A stretch of DNA of 31,771 bases from JBCAWW01 sp045106675 (lineage in GTDB: Bacteria > Bacteroidota > Bacteroidia > J057): positions 1 through 31,771 of the forward strand of contig JBGCFA010000058.1 in assembly GCA_045106675.1 (NCBI GenBank). The letters run 5' to 3'. A model generated the notes under the pieces. The model made no database searches. It saw nothing but the letters and a program-made list of their open reading frames with translations, and was not told where the DNA came from. Below, one piece after another: positions 24,834-31,771 of this stretch. Position numbers and translations under genes: made by a program. The number at the start of each line of letters is the position of its first letter. Position 1 is the stretch's first letter.

Positions 24834-27530
24834 ATGAAAAGTATTACTCGTTTTCTCAGCCTGCTTATACTCATGATGATGGCTTTGCCTAGCCTAGAAG
24901 CCTCTCATTACAAAGGCGGCGAAGCATCTTTCGAATCTTTAGGAGGATGTAATTATCGCATTACCGTTACAGAGTATTATGACTGTAGTGGTGTTATAGC
25001 CACCCCCAATCAGCCTACTGGAGGGCTACAGTTTTATGATGCATTTGCTGTTTCAAATTCTGGAACTGCATTAAGTGCGTGGACCTTGGTGAGTGATAGC
25101 GAAGTGATCAATTTGAGTCCATTAAACTCTATTGGTGGTACGAGCTGTACTGGTGGTTCTATTTTAGGAGTAAGAAAATTTGTATTTCAACGCGATTATG
25201 GTCTTTGCGGTATTACTGCCCCCATTAAGATCAATTTTGAAGCTTGCTGTAGAGGAGGAGCGGTGACTAATGTGGCCGGTTCAGGTATGCAGACTTATCA
25301 ATACAGCACCGATATTGAAGACGCAAGTCTAAGCAATACGAGTCCTACTTGGCTAGATCCTTCTTTTACGATCATCCCTGCGGGCTTCAATACTCACCGC
25401 ATCAGTATGGCAGCCTATGATGCTGAGGGTGACTCTTTATCTTACAATATTGACACCGTCTTTACCTCAGCTTGGCAAAGCATTAGCTATTTCCCAGGCT
25501 ACAGTTTTACTCAGCCTTTTGGTGGTGGTGTGAGTGTCTATTTAGAGCCTTCTACGGGTAATCTTAATCTAAGTGGTGTAGTAAGTATTGGCGAGTATGC
25601 GATCGGACTAAAAGTGAGTGAGTATCGTAATGGCGTTTTACTAAGTACGAGCCGCCGCGATTTTACCGTCATGGCTGCAAACCTGACGTCCAACTTAGCG
25701 ACTGAAAATCCTATTATCCCTTGGTTCAGCTTGCCGGCCCCTACCAATGGCACTGCGATTGACTCCGTTACAATTTCCACTACTGTAGGTGCAAATCTCG
25801 TTTTACCATTATCTGCCACGACGACTCTTCCAGGAGAAATCATCGACATGACATGGAGCCACAATCTACCCGGTGGGCAACTTTATAATATGAACGGCAA
25901 TTTTCCAGCGGATACGATTATAGATATCAACCCCACCGGAGAATTACGCTGGACTCCTACAGCACCCGGACGTTATGCATTCAATGTCAAACTCCGTAAT
26001 GATAGTCAGCCCGTCTGGAGCATGTCGGATGTCTCTTATGTCATCACCGTTGCCGGAACGCCTATTCCTTGTACCCTGACTGCAGATATAGGCCCAGACT
26101 CAATTGAGATTTGTGGTGGTAGTTTTGCTATGCTTAACTCTTCTCTAGCAGGTGGCTCCGCGCCATTCGTTTATACCTGGAGTACGGGAGAAACGACAGC
26201 TAACATTCAAGTGAATGTCACAGGTACTTACATACTACAAGTAAACGACCTCAATAACTGTATTGCTTCAGATACTGTCTATGTCAATGTCGGCAACCTA
26301 AGCGTAGATATTGGCCCTGATACAGTTTTGATCTGTGATGGTGATACGGCTCAATTCGCAGCAAGCGTTAGTGGTGGTGCAATCGCTACTTACCTTTGGA
26401 GTCCCGGTAGTACCACCTCTGCAACCTATTCAACTCCCACACCCGGAACAGTTGCATTGTTGATAACCGATATGAACGCTTGTACTGCATCCGACACTGC
26501 TGTAGTGGCATACTCTCCTTACTGTGTCTGGCCTGGTGATGCAGACAATGATTTGATCGCAGATAACAATGACCTCCTCGCGGTCGGTTTGACTTATGGC
26601 GATGTAGGCCCAGTGCGTCCGGGTGCGACACTCAATTGGGAAGCACAACAAGGCTCTGCTTGGGCGACTTCACTACCAGGTGGCCTCAATGCAGTCTTTA
26701 CCGATACCGATGGCAATGGCATAGTCAATGACGATGATACCCTCGCCATCAACCTCAACTATGGTCAGACTCACCTCAAAGGCAATACAGCCATGGCTGG
26801 CATAGGTGATCCCCTACTCTATCTCACTACCGCCAATGATAGTGTTGGCGCAGGCGAAACCCTTAATATTTCTATCAACTTGGGAGTTGACACCCTGACC
26901 GCAGATAATATTTACGGTCTAGCTTTCACGGTCCAATACAATAATGCTGTGGTAGATTCATTCTCTGCACACGTGAGTTATAATGGTTGGTTAGGTACCT
27001 ACGGTACCAATATGCTGGGTATCCAAAAAGACTTCTTCAATGATGGCGAAGTAGATGTCGCACTAGTACGAAATGATCAGCAGATCGCGACTGGATTTGG
27101 TATGATCGCCAATCTTAGCATCGTGATGATAGATGATATCGCTGGCAAAACTGCAGTATCAGAAATCCTAGCCCTTGACCTCATTGACGTAAGAGTAATC
27201 GGATTGGATGGAGAAGAAATACCCGTCAACACAGAAGGCACTCAAGTAGTCGTTACCTCTGGAGGTGCCAATTCGATCGAGGACGAGCTAGCCAAGACAA
27301 TCCGTATCTATCCTCAACCTGCTCAGGATTTGCTCTTCATCGAAATAGATGAGCCTCAAAACTGGGAAGCCACCCTTTATACGCTTTCTGGTCAGCAATT
27401 AAGCTCCGTTAGCACCCTGCGGGGAACGCAAGAGACCATCGACCTCAGTACATTAGCCAATGGCCTGTATATCCTAAGAGTTAAAACTGATCAAGGTATT
27501 ATCAGCAAAAAAGTGATGATAGCCCGCTAA
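24834..27530 (+). CDS. Large T9SS cargo with SprB/PKD-like, dockerin-like and cohesin-like segments
   Basis: An 898-residue secreted protein. After a signal peptide (1-23) comes a cysteine-rich N-terminal domain of the 'GGE..Y..LG...Y.ITV..YYDC' type (25-285) seen in large Bacteroidota surface proteins, then an Ig-like part (about 300-405). Two SprB/PKD-like repeats follow (416-486 and 490-560, both starting DIGPD). Two dockerin-type calcium loops are visible: DADNDLIADNND (569-580) and DTDGNGIVNDDD (624-635), each followed by L(A)xxLxYG. Residues about 660-808 form a beta-sandwich that could be cohesin-like, and a T9SS type A domain closes the protein (822-898, IYPQPAQDLLFIEI ... ANGLYILRV). 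An upstream ATG (24684) lies in AT-rich DNA and precedes the signal by 50 residues, so ATG 24834 is used. Confidence 0.88.
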   Translation: MKSITRFLSLLILMMMALPSLEASHYKGGEASFESLGGCNYRITVTEYYDCSGVIATPNQPTGGLQFYDAFAVSNSGTALSAWTLVSDSEVINLSPLNSIGGTSCTGGSILGVRKFVFQRDYGLCGITAPIKINFEACCRGGAVTNVAGSGMQTYQYSTDIEDASLSNTSPTWLDPSFTIIPAGFNTHRISMAAYDAEGDSLSYNIDTVFTSAWQSISYFPGYSFTQPFGGGVSVYLEPSTGNLNLSGVVSIGEYAIGLKVSEYRNGVLLSTSRRDFTVMAANLTSNLATENPIIPWFSLPAPTNGTAIDSVTISTTVGANLVLPLSATTTLPGEIIDMTWSHNLPGGQLYNMNGNFPADTIIDINPTGELRWTPTAPGRYAFNVKLRNDSQPVWSMSDVSYVITVAGTPIPCTLTADIGPDSIEICGGSFAMLNSSLAGGSAPFVYTWSTGETTANIQVNVTGTYILQVNDLNNCIASDTVYVNVGNLSVDIGPDTVLICDGDTAQFAASVSGGAIATYLWSPGSTTSATYSTPTPGTVALLITDMNACTASDTAVVAYSPYCVWPGDADNDLIADNNDLLAVGLTYGDVGPVRPGATLNWEAQQGSAWATSLPGGLNAVFTDTDGNGIVNDDDTLAINLNYGQTHLKGNTAMAGIGDPLLYLTTANDSVGAGETLNISINLGVDTLTADNIYGLAFTVQYNNAVVDSFSAHVSYNGWLGTYGTNMLGIQKDFFNDGEVDVALVRNDQQIATGFGMIANLSIVMIDDIAGKTAVSEILALDLIDVRVIGLDGEEIPVNTEGTQVVVTSGGANSIEDELAKTIRIYPQPAQDLLFIEIDEPQNWEATLYTLSGQQLSSVSTLRGTQETIDLSTLANGLYILRVKTDQGIISKKVMIAR

Positions 27531-27557
27531 AAATACAGCAACAGTCATATTCACAAA

Positions 27558-27596
27558 AACCGTAAAGGCACAATGTATTGTGCTTTTGCGGTTTTT
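27558..27596 (+). terminator. Intrinsic terminator after the dockerin-like cargo gene
   Basis: A 16-bp stem (AACCGTAAAGGCACAA / TTGTGCTTTTGCGGTT, two wobble pairs) closes a TGTA loop and runs into TTTTT. It is 28 bp after the stop. Confidence 0.93.
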
Positions 27597-27655
27597 CTCT
27601 TTCAGCGTATTTTTCTAAACTTTCCGCGAAGCGAATGAAAAGGATATCGCAAATC

Positions 27656-27869
27656 ATGTTTCAGAAAAAATATTTTAATACCCTGATAATCAATAGATAA
27701 AATCCACTCCTATTTAGTTGTTTTTTCAACTACTTAGAAACACGTACTTTCAGCAGCTTGCTAATTGATGCAAATTAATGAATCAGCTAAGACGACATCG
27801 GCAATATTACTCGTTCTCTACCTTTTGCGACTCTGCTTATCTTGCTGATGGATTGCAAAGCCTACAAAT
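27656..27869 (+). pseudogene. Decayed duplicate of the promoter and signal-peptide region of the gene at 24834
   Basis: This stretch aligns over about 215 bp with 24684-24900, the region between the two divergent genes plus the first codons of the cargo gene. Shared blocks include ATGTTTCAG, ATAATCAATA, GTACTTTCA, ATTACTCGTT and GCTTAT.CT..TGATGG. The start codon has become ATC (27795-27797). Read from there, GNITRSLPFATLLILLMDCK parallels KSITRFLSLLILMMMAL before a stop. Nothing of the downstream gene remains. Confidence 0.7.
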
Positions 27870-27937
27870 AAAAACCAATGCTGCCAGACCCAGCAAATAA
27901 ATAATGATTGCACGTTTACCCTAACTACAATCCAATT

Positions 27938-28035
27938 GTAGCGACCCAGCCCTAAAAGTTTTTAGGAGAGTCGCTACTAGTTCTTTTGTGTTCCGCAACG
28001 CTGATAGGAGTAAGCTACCTATCGGCGTTTTTTTT
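27938..28035 (+). terminator. Hairpin followed by a strong terminator with no gene directly upstream
   Basis: GTAGCGAC (27938-27945) pairs with GTCGCTAC (27970-27977), with inner CCTAAAA / TTTTAGG pairing. Next, AACGCTGATAGG (27997-28008) pairs with CCTATCGGCGTT (28018-28029; one wobble) over a 9-nt loop, followed by eight T residues. The nearest gene on this strand ends at 27530 and already has its own terminator, so this may end a small RNA or be left from a lost gene. Confidence 0.75.
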
Positions 28036-28066
28036 GAGGAGGATGAGATAATAACAATCTATTTTT

Positions 28067-28144
28067 CTCCCCCTACCCCCTCCAAAGGGGGATATTGCTT
28101 TGCAAACCGTAGGTTTTGTCCCCCTTCGGAGGGGGCAGGGGGAG
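28067..28144. repeat. Structured palindromic element, copy 2
   Basis: Second copy of the element at 9808-9889; 28085-28133 is identical to 9829-9877 (49 nt), including the whole spacer. The arms differ by point changes and a 2-nt indel. It lies about 22 bp past the stop of the minus-strand ABC exporter gene, so both copies sit at gene 3' ends but in opposite orientation relative to the gene. Confidence 0.85.
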
Positions 28145-28166
28145 GAATAAGTTCAATCTTAATTCC

Positions 28167-29924
28167 TTAGATCCGTGACTGATACGTATACAACTCAAAG
28201 TAACGGCCTTTCTTTTCGATGAGATCGTCATGAGTACCGCGTTCCGCAATGCGGCCCTCCTCAATCACCAAAATCTGATCTGCTTTACGGATCGTACTCA
28301 AGCGGTGAGCAATGACAAAAGTCGTCCGGCCCTTTAAGAGATCATTGAGACTCTGTTGGATAAACTTCTCGCTTTCATTGTCCAGATTAGAAGTGGCTTC
28401 GTCCAACAGAAGTATCTGTGGATCAGCCAATATCGCTCTCGCTATCGCAATCCGCTGTCTTTGTCCACCAGACAATTTGACGCCGCGTTCCCCGATTAGG
28501 GTCTCAAGGCCTTCGTCAAATCTATCGGAAAACTCATGTACATAAGCCGCTTCTACCGCTGCGCGTAACTCTTCCTCAGTTGCCGCTGCTCGAGAAAACA
28601 ATATGTTGTCGCGTATCGTGCCCTCAAACAAAAAGTCATCTTGCAGTACCACGCCCAATTGTCCTCGATAGCTGTCCAAGGTGATCTTTGTGATGTCTTG
28701 CCCATCGACCGTAATCAGCCCTTCATCAGGACTCAAAAAGGAAGCCGCCAAGCCTGCTAAAGTCGTCTTACCAGAACCAGAAGTTCCGACAAGGGCGGTA
28801 ACAGAACCCGCTGGAGCATCAAAACTGATACCGTGAAGCACTTCTTTATCATCGTCGTAGCCAAAACGCACATTATCAAATTTGATATCGCCTTTGACTC
28901 GGCCTACTTCTATGGTACGATTGGGGTCTTCGTTTTCACGCTCCATATCGAGCAGCTCCTGCGTACGGTCTAAACCCGCCAATGCCTCAGTCAACTGGCT
29001 ACCGATATTGCTCATCTGAATGATTGGGAAGACCAAAACCGCCAAAAAGAGGATAAAAGAAAGCAGTGTACCGATTGTCATGGAACCGTCTTCGATCATC
29101 GGACCCGCTACTGCCATAATTGCAATGGTAGTAACGCCGGCAAGAAATGTCCCCAAGCTGCTCACAAAGGCAGTAGTGGTCAGGGAGCTTTTGACGTTTT
29201 CAAACAGACGAATCACTCCTTTGCGGAAGATGCTCACTTCTTGCTCTTCAGCATGAAAACCTTTGATCACTCGGATACCGCCTAGCGACTCCGTCAAACG
29301 CCCCGTCACCTCGGCTTGAATCTTTCCACGCTCTCTGAATATCGGCCGAATCTTAGCAAAAGCCCTAAAGGAAACCACACCAAATACGACCAGCGGTAAT
29401 AGGGAAATAGCGGTTAGTTCCCAGCTATAATAAATCATCACGCCCAAGGCGCCTATTGCGGTAACTAGCCCACCGATAAGTTGGGTAAAACCAGTACCTA
29501 CTAGATTACGCACTCCTTCGACATCAGTCATGACGCGAGAGACCAGATTACCGCTCTTGGTATTGTCAAAAAAGCGGATCGGCAATCGTAGAATTTGTTG
29601 TTGGACCTGAGAGCGGAGTTCCGCAATCATATACTGTGCTTCTACGCTGAGGAGTTTGACCAAAAAGAAGGAGGTCAAGGCCTGTATCGCTACTGCCAAG
29701 ACGACTAGCCCAAGCAATGGATATAGCATCTCAAACTCACCTTTACCGACTACTTCATCGAGTAGGTATTTAGGCGAATAAGGCAGGACAAAACCTGCAA
29801 TACGGCTCACAAATACCAAAAATAGCCCAAAGCCTAGCAGCTTGCGACGCGGCCAAACATAGGTCTTCAATACGGCTTTGAAAGTGGTACGAGATTCTTT
29901 TTTAGGAGTAGAGGGTTTGCTCAT
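28167..29924 (-). CDS. ABC exporter, fused membrane and ATPase domains (MsbA/ABCB type)
   Basis: A 585-residue half-transporter that works as a homodimer (or heterodimer) in the inner membrane. Residues about 25-320 hold six transmembrane helices; 345-585 form the ATPase domain with Walker A GTSGSGKT (380-387), Q-loop Q428, signature LSGGQ (484-488), Walker B ILLLDE (504-509) and H-loop H540. All catalytic residues are present. The architecture matches lipid A/lipid or multidrug exporters; the substrate cannot be read from sequence. The N-terminus is short, polar and basic (MSKPSTPKKESRTT), as expected for a cytoplasmic start. No second exporter half-gene is next to it, favouring a homodimer. 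The palindromic element at 28067-28144 follows its stop. Confidence 0.95.
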   Translation of the reverse strand: MSKPSTPKKESRTTFKAVLKTYVWPRRKLLGFGLFLVFVSRIAGFVLPYSPKYLLDEVVGKGEFEMLYPLLGLVVLAVAIQALTSFFLVKLLSVEAQYMIAELRSQVQQQILRLPIRFFDNTKSGNLVSRVMTDVEGVRNLVGTGFTQLIGGLVTAIGALGVMIYYSWELTAISLLPLVVFGVVSFRAFAKIRPIFRERGKIQAEVTGRLTESLGGIRVIKGFHAEEQEVSIFRKGVIRLFENVKSSLTTTAFVSSLGTFLAGVTTIAIMAVAGPMIEDGSMTIGTLLSFILFLAVLVFPIIQMSNIGSQLTEALAGLDRTQELLDMERENEDPNRTIEVGRVKGDIKFDNVRFGYDDDKEVLHGISFDAPAGSVTALVGTSGSGKTTLAGLAASFLSPDEGLITVDGQDITKITLDSYRGQLGVVLQDDFLFEGTIRDNILFSRAAATEEELRAAVEAAYVHEFSDRFDEGLETLIGERGVKLSGGQRQRIAIARAILADPQILLLDEATSNLDNESEKFIQQSLNDLLKGRTTFVIAHRLSTIRKADQILVIEEGRIAERGTHDDLIEKKGRYFELYTYQSRI

Positions 29925-29995
29925 AGTTCAAATGTGTCTTTGTTCGGGTTAAACCCCTTAAGGCACACAAAGGTGACAGACAAAGCCCACTTTTC

Positions 29996-31771
29996 CTATT
30001 GCACATAGAGTTTCATCCTAGCAGTTTTGCCATCAGCTTCGACCTTTAGTAGATAGATGCCTGCGGGGTAGTTTATTAGATCGAGTTTGAGTTTTTGTCG
30101 CTGCGCGGAACGCTCAGTCAAGAGATTTTTGCCATCTATGCTCTGAAGCTGATATTGAATATCCTGATATACGCCGCCTAGATCAATCACAAAATGATCA
30201 GTAGAAGGATTTGGGTAGACTTGTATCCGCGTATCAAAGCTCTGCTGATAGATACTCAGACCAGAACTTACGGTAAAACAGCTGGAAGTATCTATACAAC
30301 CATTGTCGGAAATCTGCACCGCATAAGAGCCCGGATCATCCGGTACGAAGGTCTGCTGATTTGCCGCTAAGACGGCCGCAAAATTATTATTACAATCTAG
30401 CCATTGATAGCTGACACCCGTGGCTTGGGCGGTAAGATCACGATTGTCTTGTACCACGCTAGTATCAATATCTACAATGCTGACGTTCAGAGTGAGATAC
30501 TCTAAACAGCCTTCTTGATTGGGGATGGTGTCTTGATAAGTGCCGGAGGTCGTCCAAGTATAGTTACCGCTAGGACTGGTATAAGGGCCACAGGAAATCA
30601 CCGGCAAAGTAGTTGAGCTAGAGTTATTGATTTGTAGACCTACGATCAAGATGCTATCACAGCCCGCTGCATTGAGCAAAGTATCCAAATAAGAACCCGA
30701 GCTAGTCCAAGTATTATTGCCACTCGGACTGACAAAGGAATCACAAGCCGTCTCAAAGATAGTCTCAGTGCTGCTCATCCCGATCACAAGGTTGATCATA
30801 ATCGTACTATCACAACCCGTACTATTAGGAATTATGTCCTGATAAGTACCCGAGCTAGTCCAAGTTTGAGTACCACTAGGGCTGATATAACTACCACAAC
30901 CTACTACTGAGATGACCGAACCACTATTGAAATTGACTGTCAGATTGACGGTCAAGACACTGTCACAGCCAGCGCTATTGGGGATAGTATCTTGGTACGT
31001 ACCCGTAAATAGTAAAATCTGTCCGCTAGGAGCAGTATAAAAATCGCAGGCCGTAGGAGAAATCGTATCATAAGTAGTGCCAGCGATATTGAGATTGATG
31101 GTCAAAATACTATCACAACCAGCCGCATTGAAAATGGTGTCGGCATACGTTCCACTAGTGGTAAAAACATAATTACCACTCGGACTGGTATAAGATCCAC
31201 AGGAAGTCGCATTGATCGTGGCCATCGTTCCCGTACCGGGAGTCAAAGCGATGCCTTGGACCCAATTGGAAGTAGCTCCGCTTAAGGCAAAGTTTTGGAG
31301 CGTACCATTATAACTATTACCAGCGAGATCGGGCAGATTTGTAAGTCCAGTATTTGTAGCTGCGGCAAGGCCTTCATCAAATTTATAATAAGCGACTACC
31401 CCCGTCAGAGAACAGAGCGCTTGGTTGAAGTTTGCTGCTACTTGAGAAGGACTCAAAGCGAGGTTCCAGACGCGCACTTCATCAATGCTGCCGTTAAAAT
31501 GATTTATGCCATCGATTCTTTGTCCAATGCGCATATTGCCCGAGCCAGTATTGATCGGAGTGGGAATATTACCGGCAACATCTAATACCCCATCGACATA
31601 AAGTGAGATTTGACTCGAAGCTGCTGGATCATAAACACCTACGACATGATGCCAAAGCCCGTCATTGACCGCAATACTCCCACTGAGACCACTGCCACTC
31701 ACTTCAAGGCGAATAGCATCAGCCCACAAAACATGGAAGGTAAAGCGGCTACCCGTGGCAAAAACACCCCA
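29996..31771 (-). CDS. LamG-containing adhesin-like T9SS cargo with Cys-pair repeats, 5' end missing
   Basis: The reading frame is open to the right edge of the window, so the N-terminus is missing; 591 residues are visible. Order: LamG domain (WHHVVGVYDPAASSQISLYV ... IDEVRVWNLALSPSQVAANF), a linker, five tandem repeats of 50-51 residues (about 30473-31204; pattern xCxxYxSPSGNxxWTxSGTY, then QDTIPNxxGCDSxLxINL) each with two cysteines 28 apart, a PKD-like unit (VSYQWLDCNNNFAAVLAANQ, then GSYAVQISDNGC), and a T9SS type A domain (IQVYPNPSTDHFVIDLG ... PAGIYLLKVEADG). It is probably a surface adhesin. A near-copy of the GC-rich dispersed 20-mer (30098-30117) is embedded in frame in a loop of the sorting domain, encoding TERSAQRQ. 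Confidence 0.9.
   Translation of the reverse strand, partial: WGVFATGSRFTFHVLWADAIRLEVSGSGLSGSIAVNDGLWHHVVGVYDPAASSQISLYVDGVLDVAGNIPTPINTGSGNMRIGQRIDGINHFNGSIDEVRVWNLALSPSQVAANFNQALCSLTGVVAYYKFDEGLAAATNTGLTNLPDLAGNSYNGTLQNFALSGATSNWVQGIALTPGTGTMATINATSCGSYTSPSGNYVFTTSGTYADTIFNAAGCDSILTINLNIAGTTYDTISPTACDFYTAPSGQILLFTGTYQDTIPNSAGCDSVLTVNLTVNFNSGSVISVVGCGSYISPSGTQTWTSSGTYQDIIPNSTGCDSTIMINLVIGMSSTETIFETACDSFVSPSGNNTWTSSGSYLDTLLNAAGCDSILIVGLQINNSSSTTLPVISCGPYTSPSGNYTWTTSGTYQDTIPNQEGCLEYLTLNVSIVDIDTSVVQDNRDLTAQATGVSYQWLDCNNNFAAVLAANQQTFVPDDPGSYAVQISDNGCIDTSSCFTVSSGLSIYQQSFDTRIQVYPNPSTDHFVIDLGGVYQDIQYQLQSIDGKNLLTERSAQRQKLKLDLINYPAGIYLLKVEADGKTARMKLYVQ
30098..30117. repeat. GC-rich dispersed 20-mer, copy inside a coding sequence
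   Basis: TCGCTGCGCGGAACGCTCAG matches the 20-mer at 11046-11065 and 17717-17736 at 18 of 20 positions but lies within the adhesin gene, where it is read in frame on the minus strand. Confidence 0.6.

Noticed and set aside
29947..29957. GGGTT-A-AACCC palindrome upstream of the ABC exporter as an operator
   Set aside because: Five-base arms, a single site and no regulator gene next to it; not enough to call.
30473..31204. Regular direct repeats that might suggest a CRISPR array
   Set aside because: The period is about 153 nt, the units are in frame and code for similar 50-51-residue blocks, and there are no short identical repeats with unique spacers.

Overview
The window reads as chromosomal DNA of a Bacteroidota bacterium, most likely of the Saprospiria (Lewinella/Saprospira type); the phylum is well supported, the class is inference. 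Evidence: six proteins end in type IX secretion (T9SS) type A sorting domains, two GldN/PorN ring-protein paralogs lie in tandem, GSCFA, DUF4349 and carboxypeptidase-regulatory-like proteins are present, ribosome binding sites are mostly absent, and TAnnTTTG promoter boxes occur. No tRNA, rRNA, CRISPR array, prophage or integron was seen.

Layout. 1-8200: a partial D-2-hydroxyacid dehydrogenase diverges from a class V aminotransferase-fold PLP enzyme. This is followed by FabH, a LamG/T9SS surface protein and RmuC (all minus strand), a small lipoprotein and a GSCFA hydrolase. 8300-12750: an envelope block with a carboxypeptidase-regulatory-like secreted protein, a DUF4349 lipoprotein, two tandem GldN paralogs and a small lipoprotein. 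12897-15923: two adjacent YD-repeat-like T9SS cargo genes; a third paralog lies at 19541-21022. Between them are a lipoprotein sulfatase and a DbpA-like DEAD-box helicase. 21413-27530: an orphan 7TM sensor histidine kinase, a TPR-like protein of unknown function, and a large T9SS cargo with dockerin-like and possible cohesin-like parts. 28167-31771: an ABC exporter and a repeat-rich LamG/T9SS adhesin cut by the window end.

The common theme is secretion and cell-surface display: six T9SS clients plus two copies of one ring component, with envelope lipoproteins around them. The helicase, FabH, RmuC, ABC exporter and aminotransferase look like ordinary chromosomal genes.

The intergenic DNA is the unusual part. 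It holds a 160-bp foldback element with terminal inverted repeats and a likely 3-bp target duplication, itself between two inverted REP-like palindromes. It also holds two copies of an 82-bp structured palindrome sharing 49 identical bases, and a 17-20-nt GC-rich motif found between and inside genes. Two decayed duplications are visible: a C-terminal remnant of the TPR-like gene with in-frame stops, and a remnant of the promoter and signal peptide of the dockerin-like cargo gene. Two minus-strand genes appear to lack any ATG/GTG/TTG codon at their expected start; both have ATA-CTG there.

I did not find a convincing new multi-gene defence or metabolic system. The best candidates for something undescribed are the tandem GldN pair with its YD-like T9SS cargo family and the small mobile/repeat elements.
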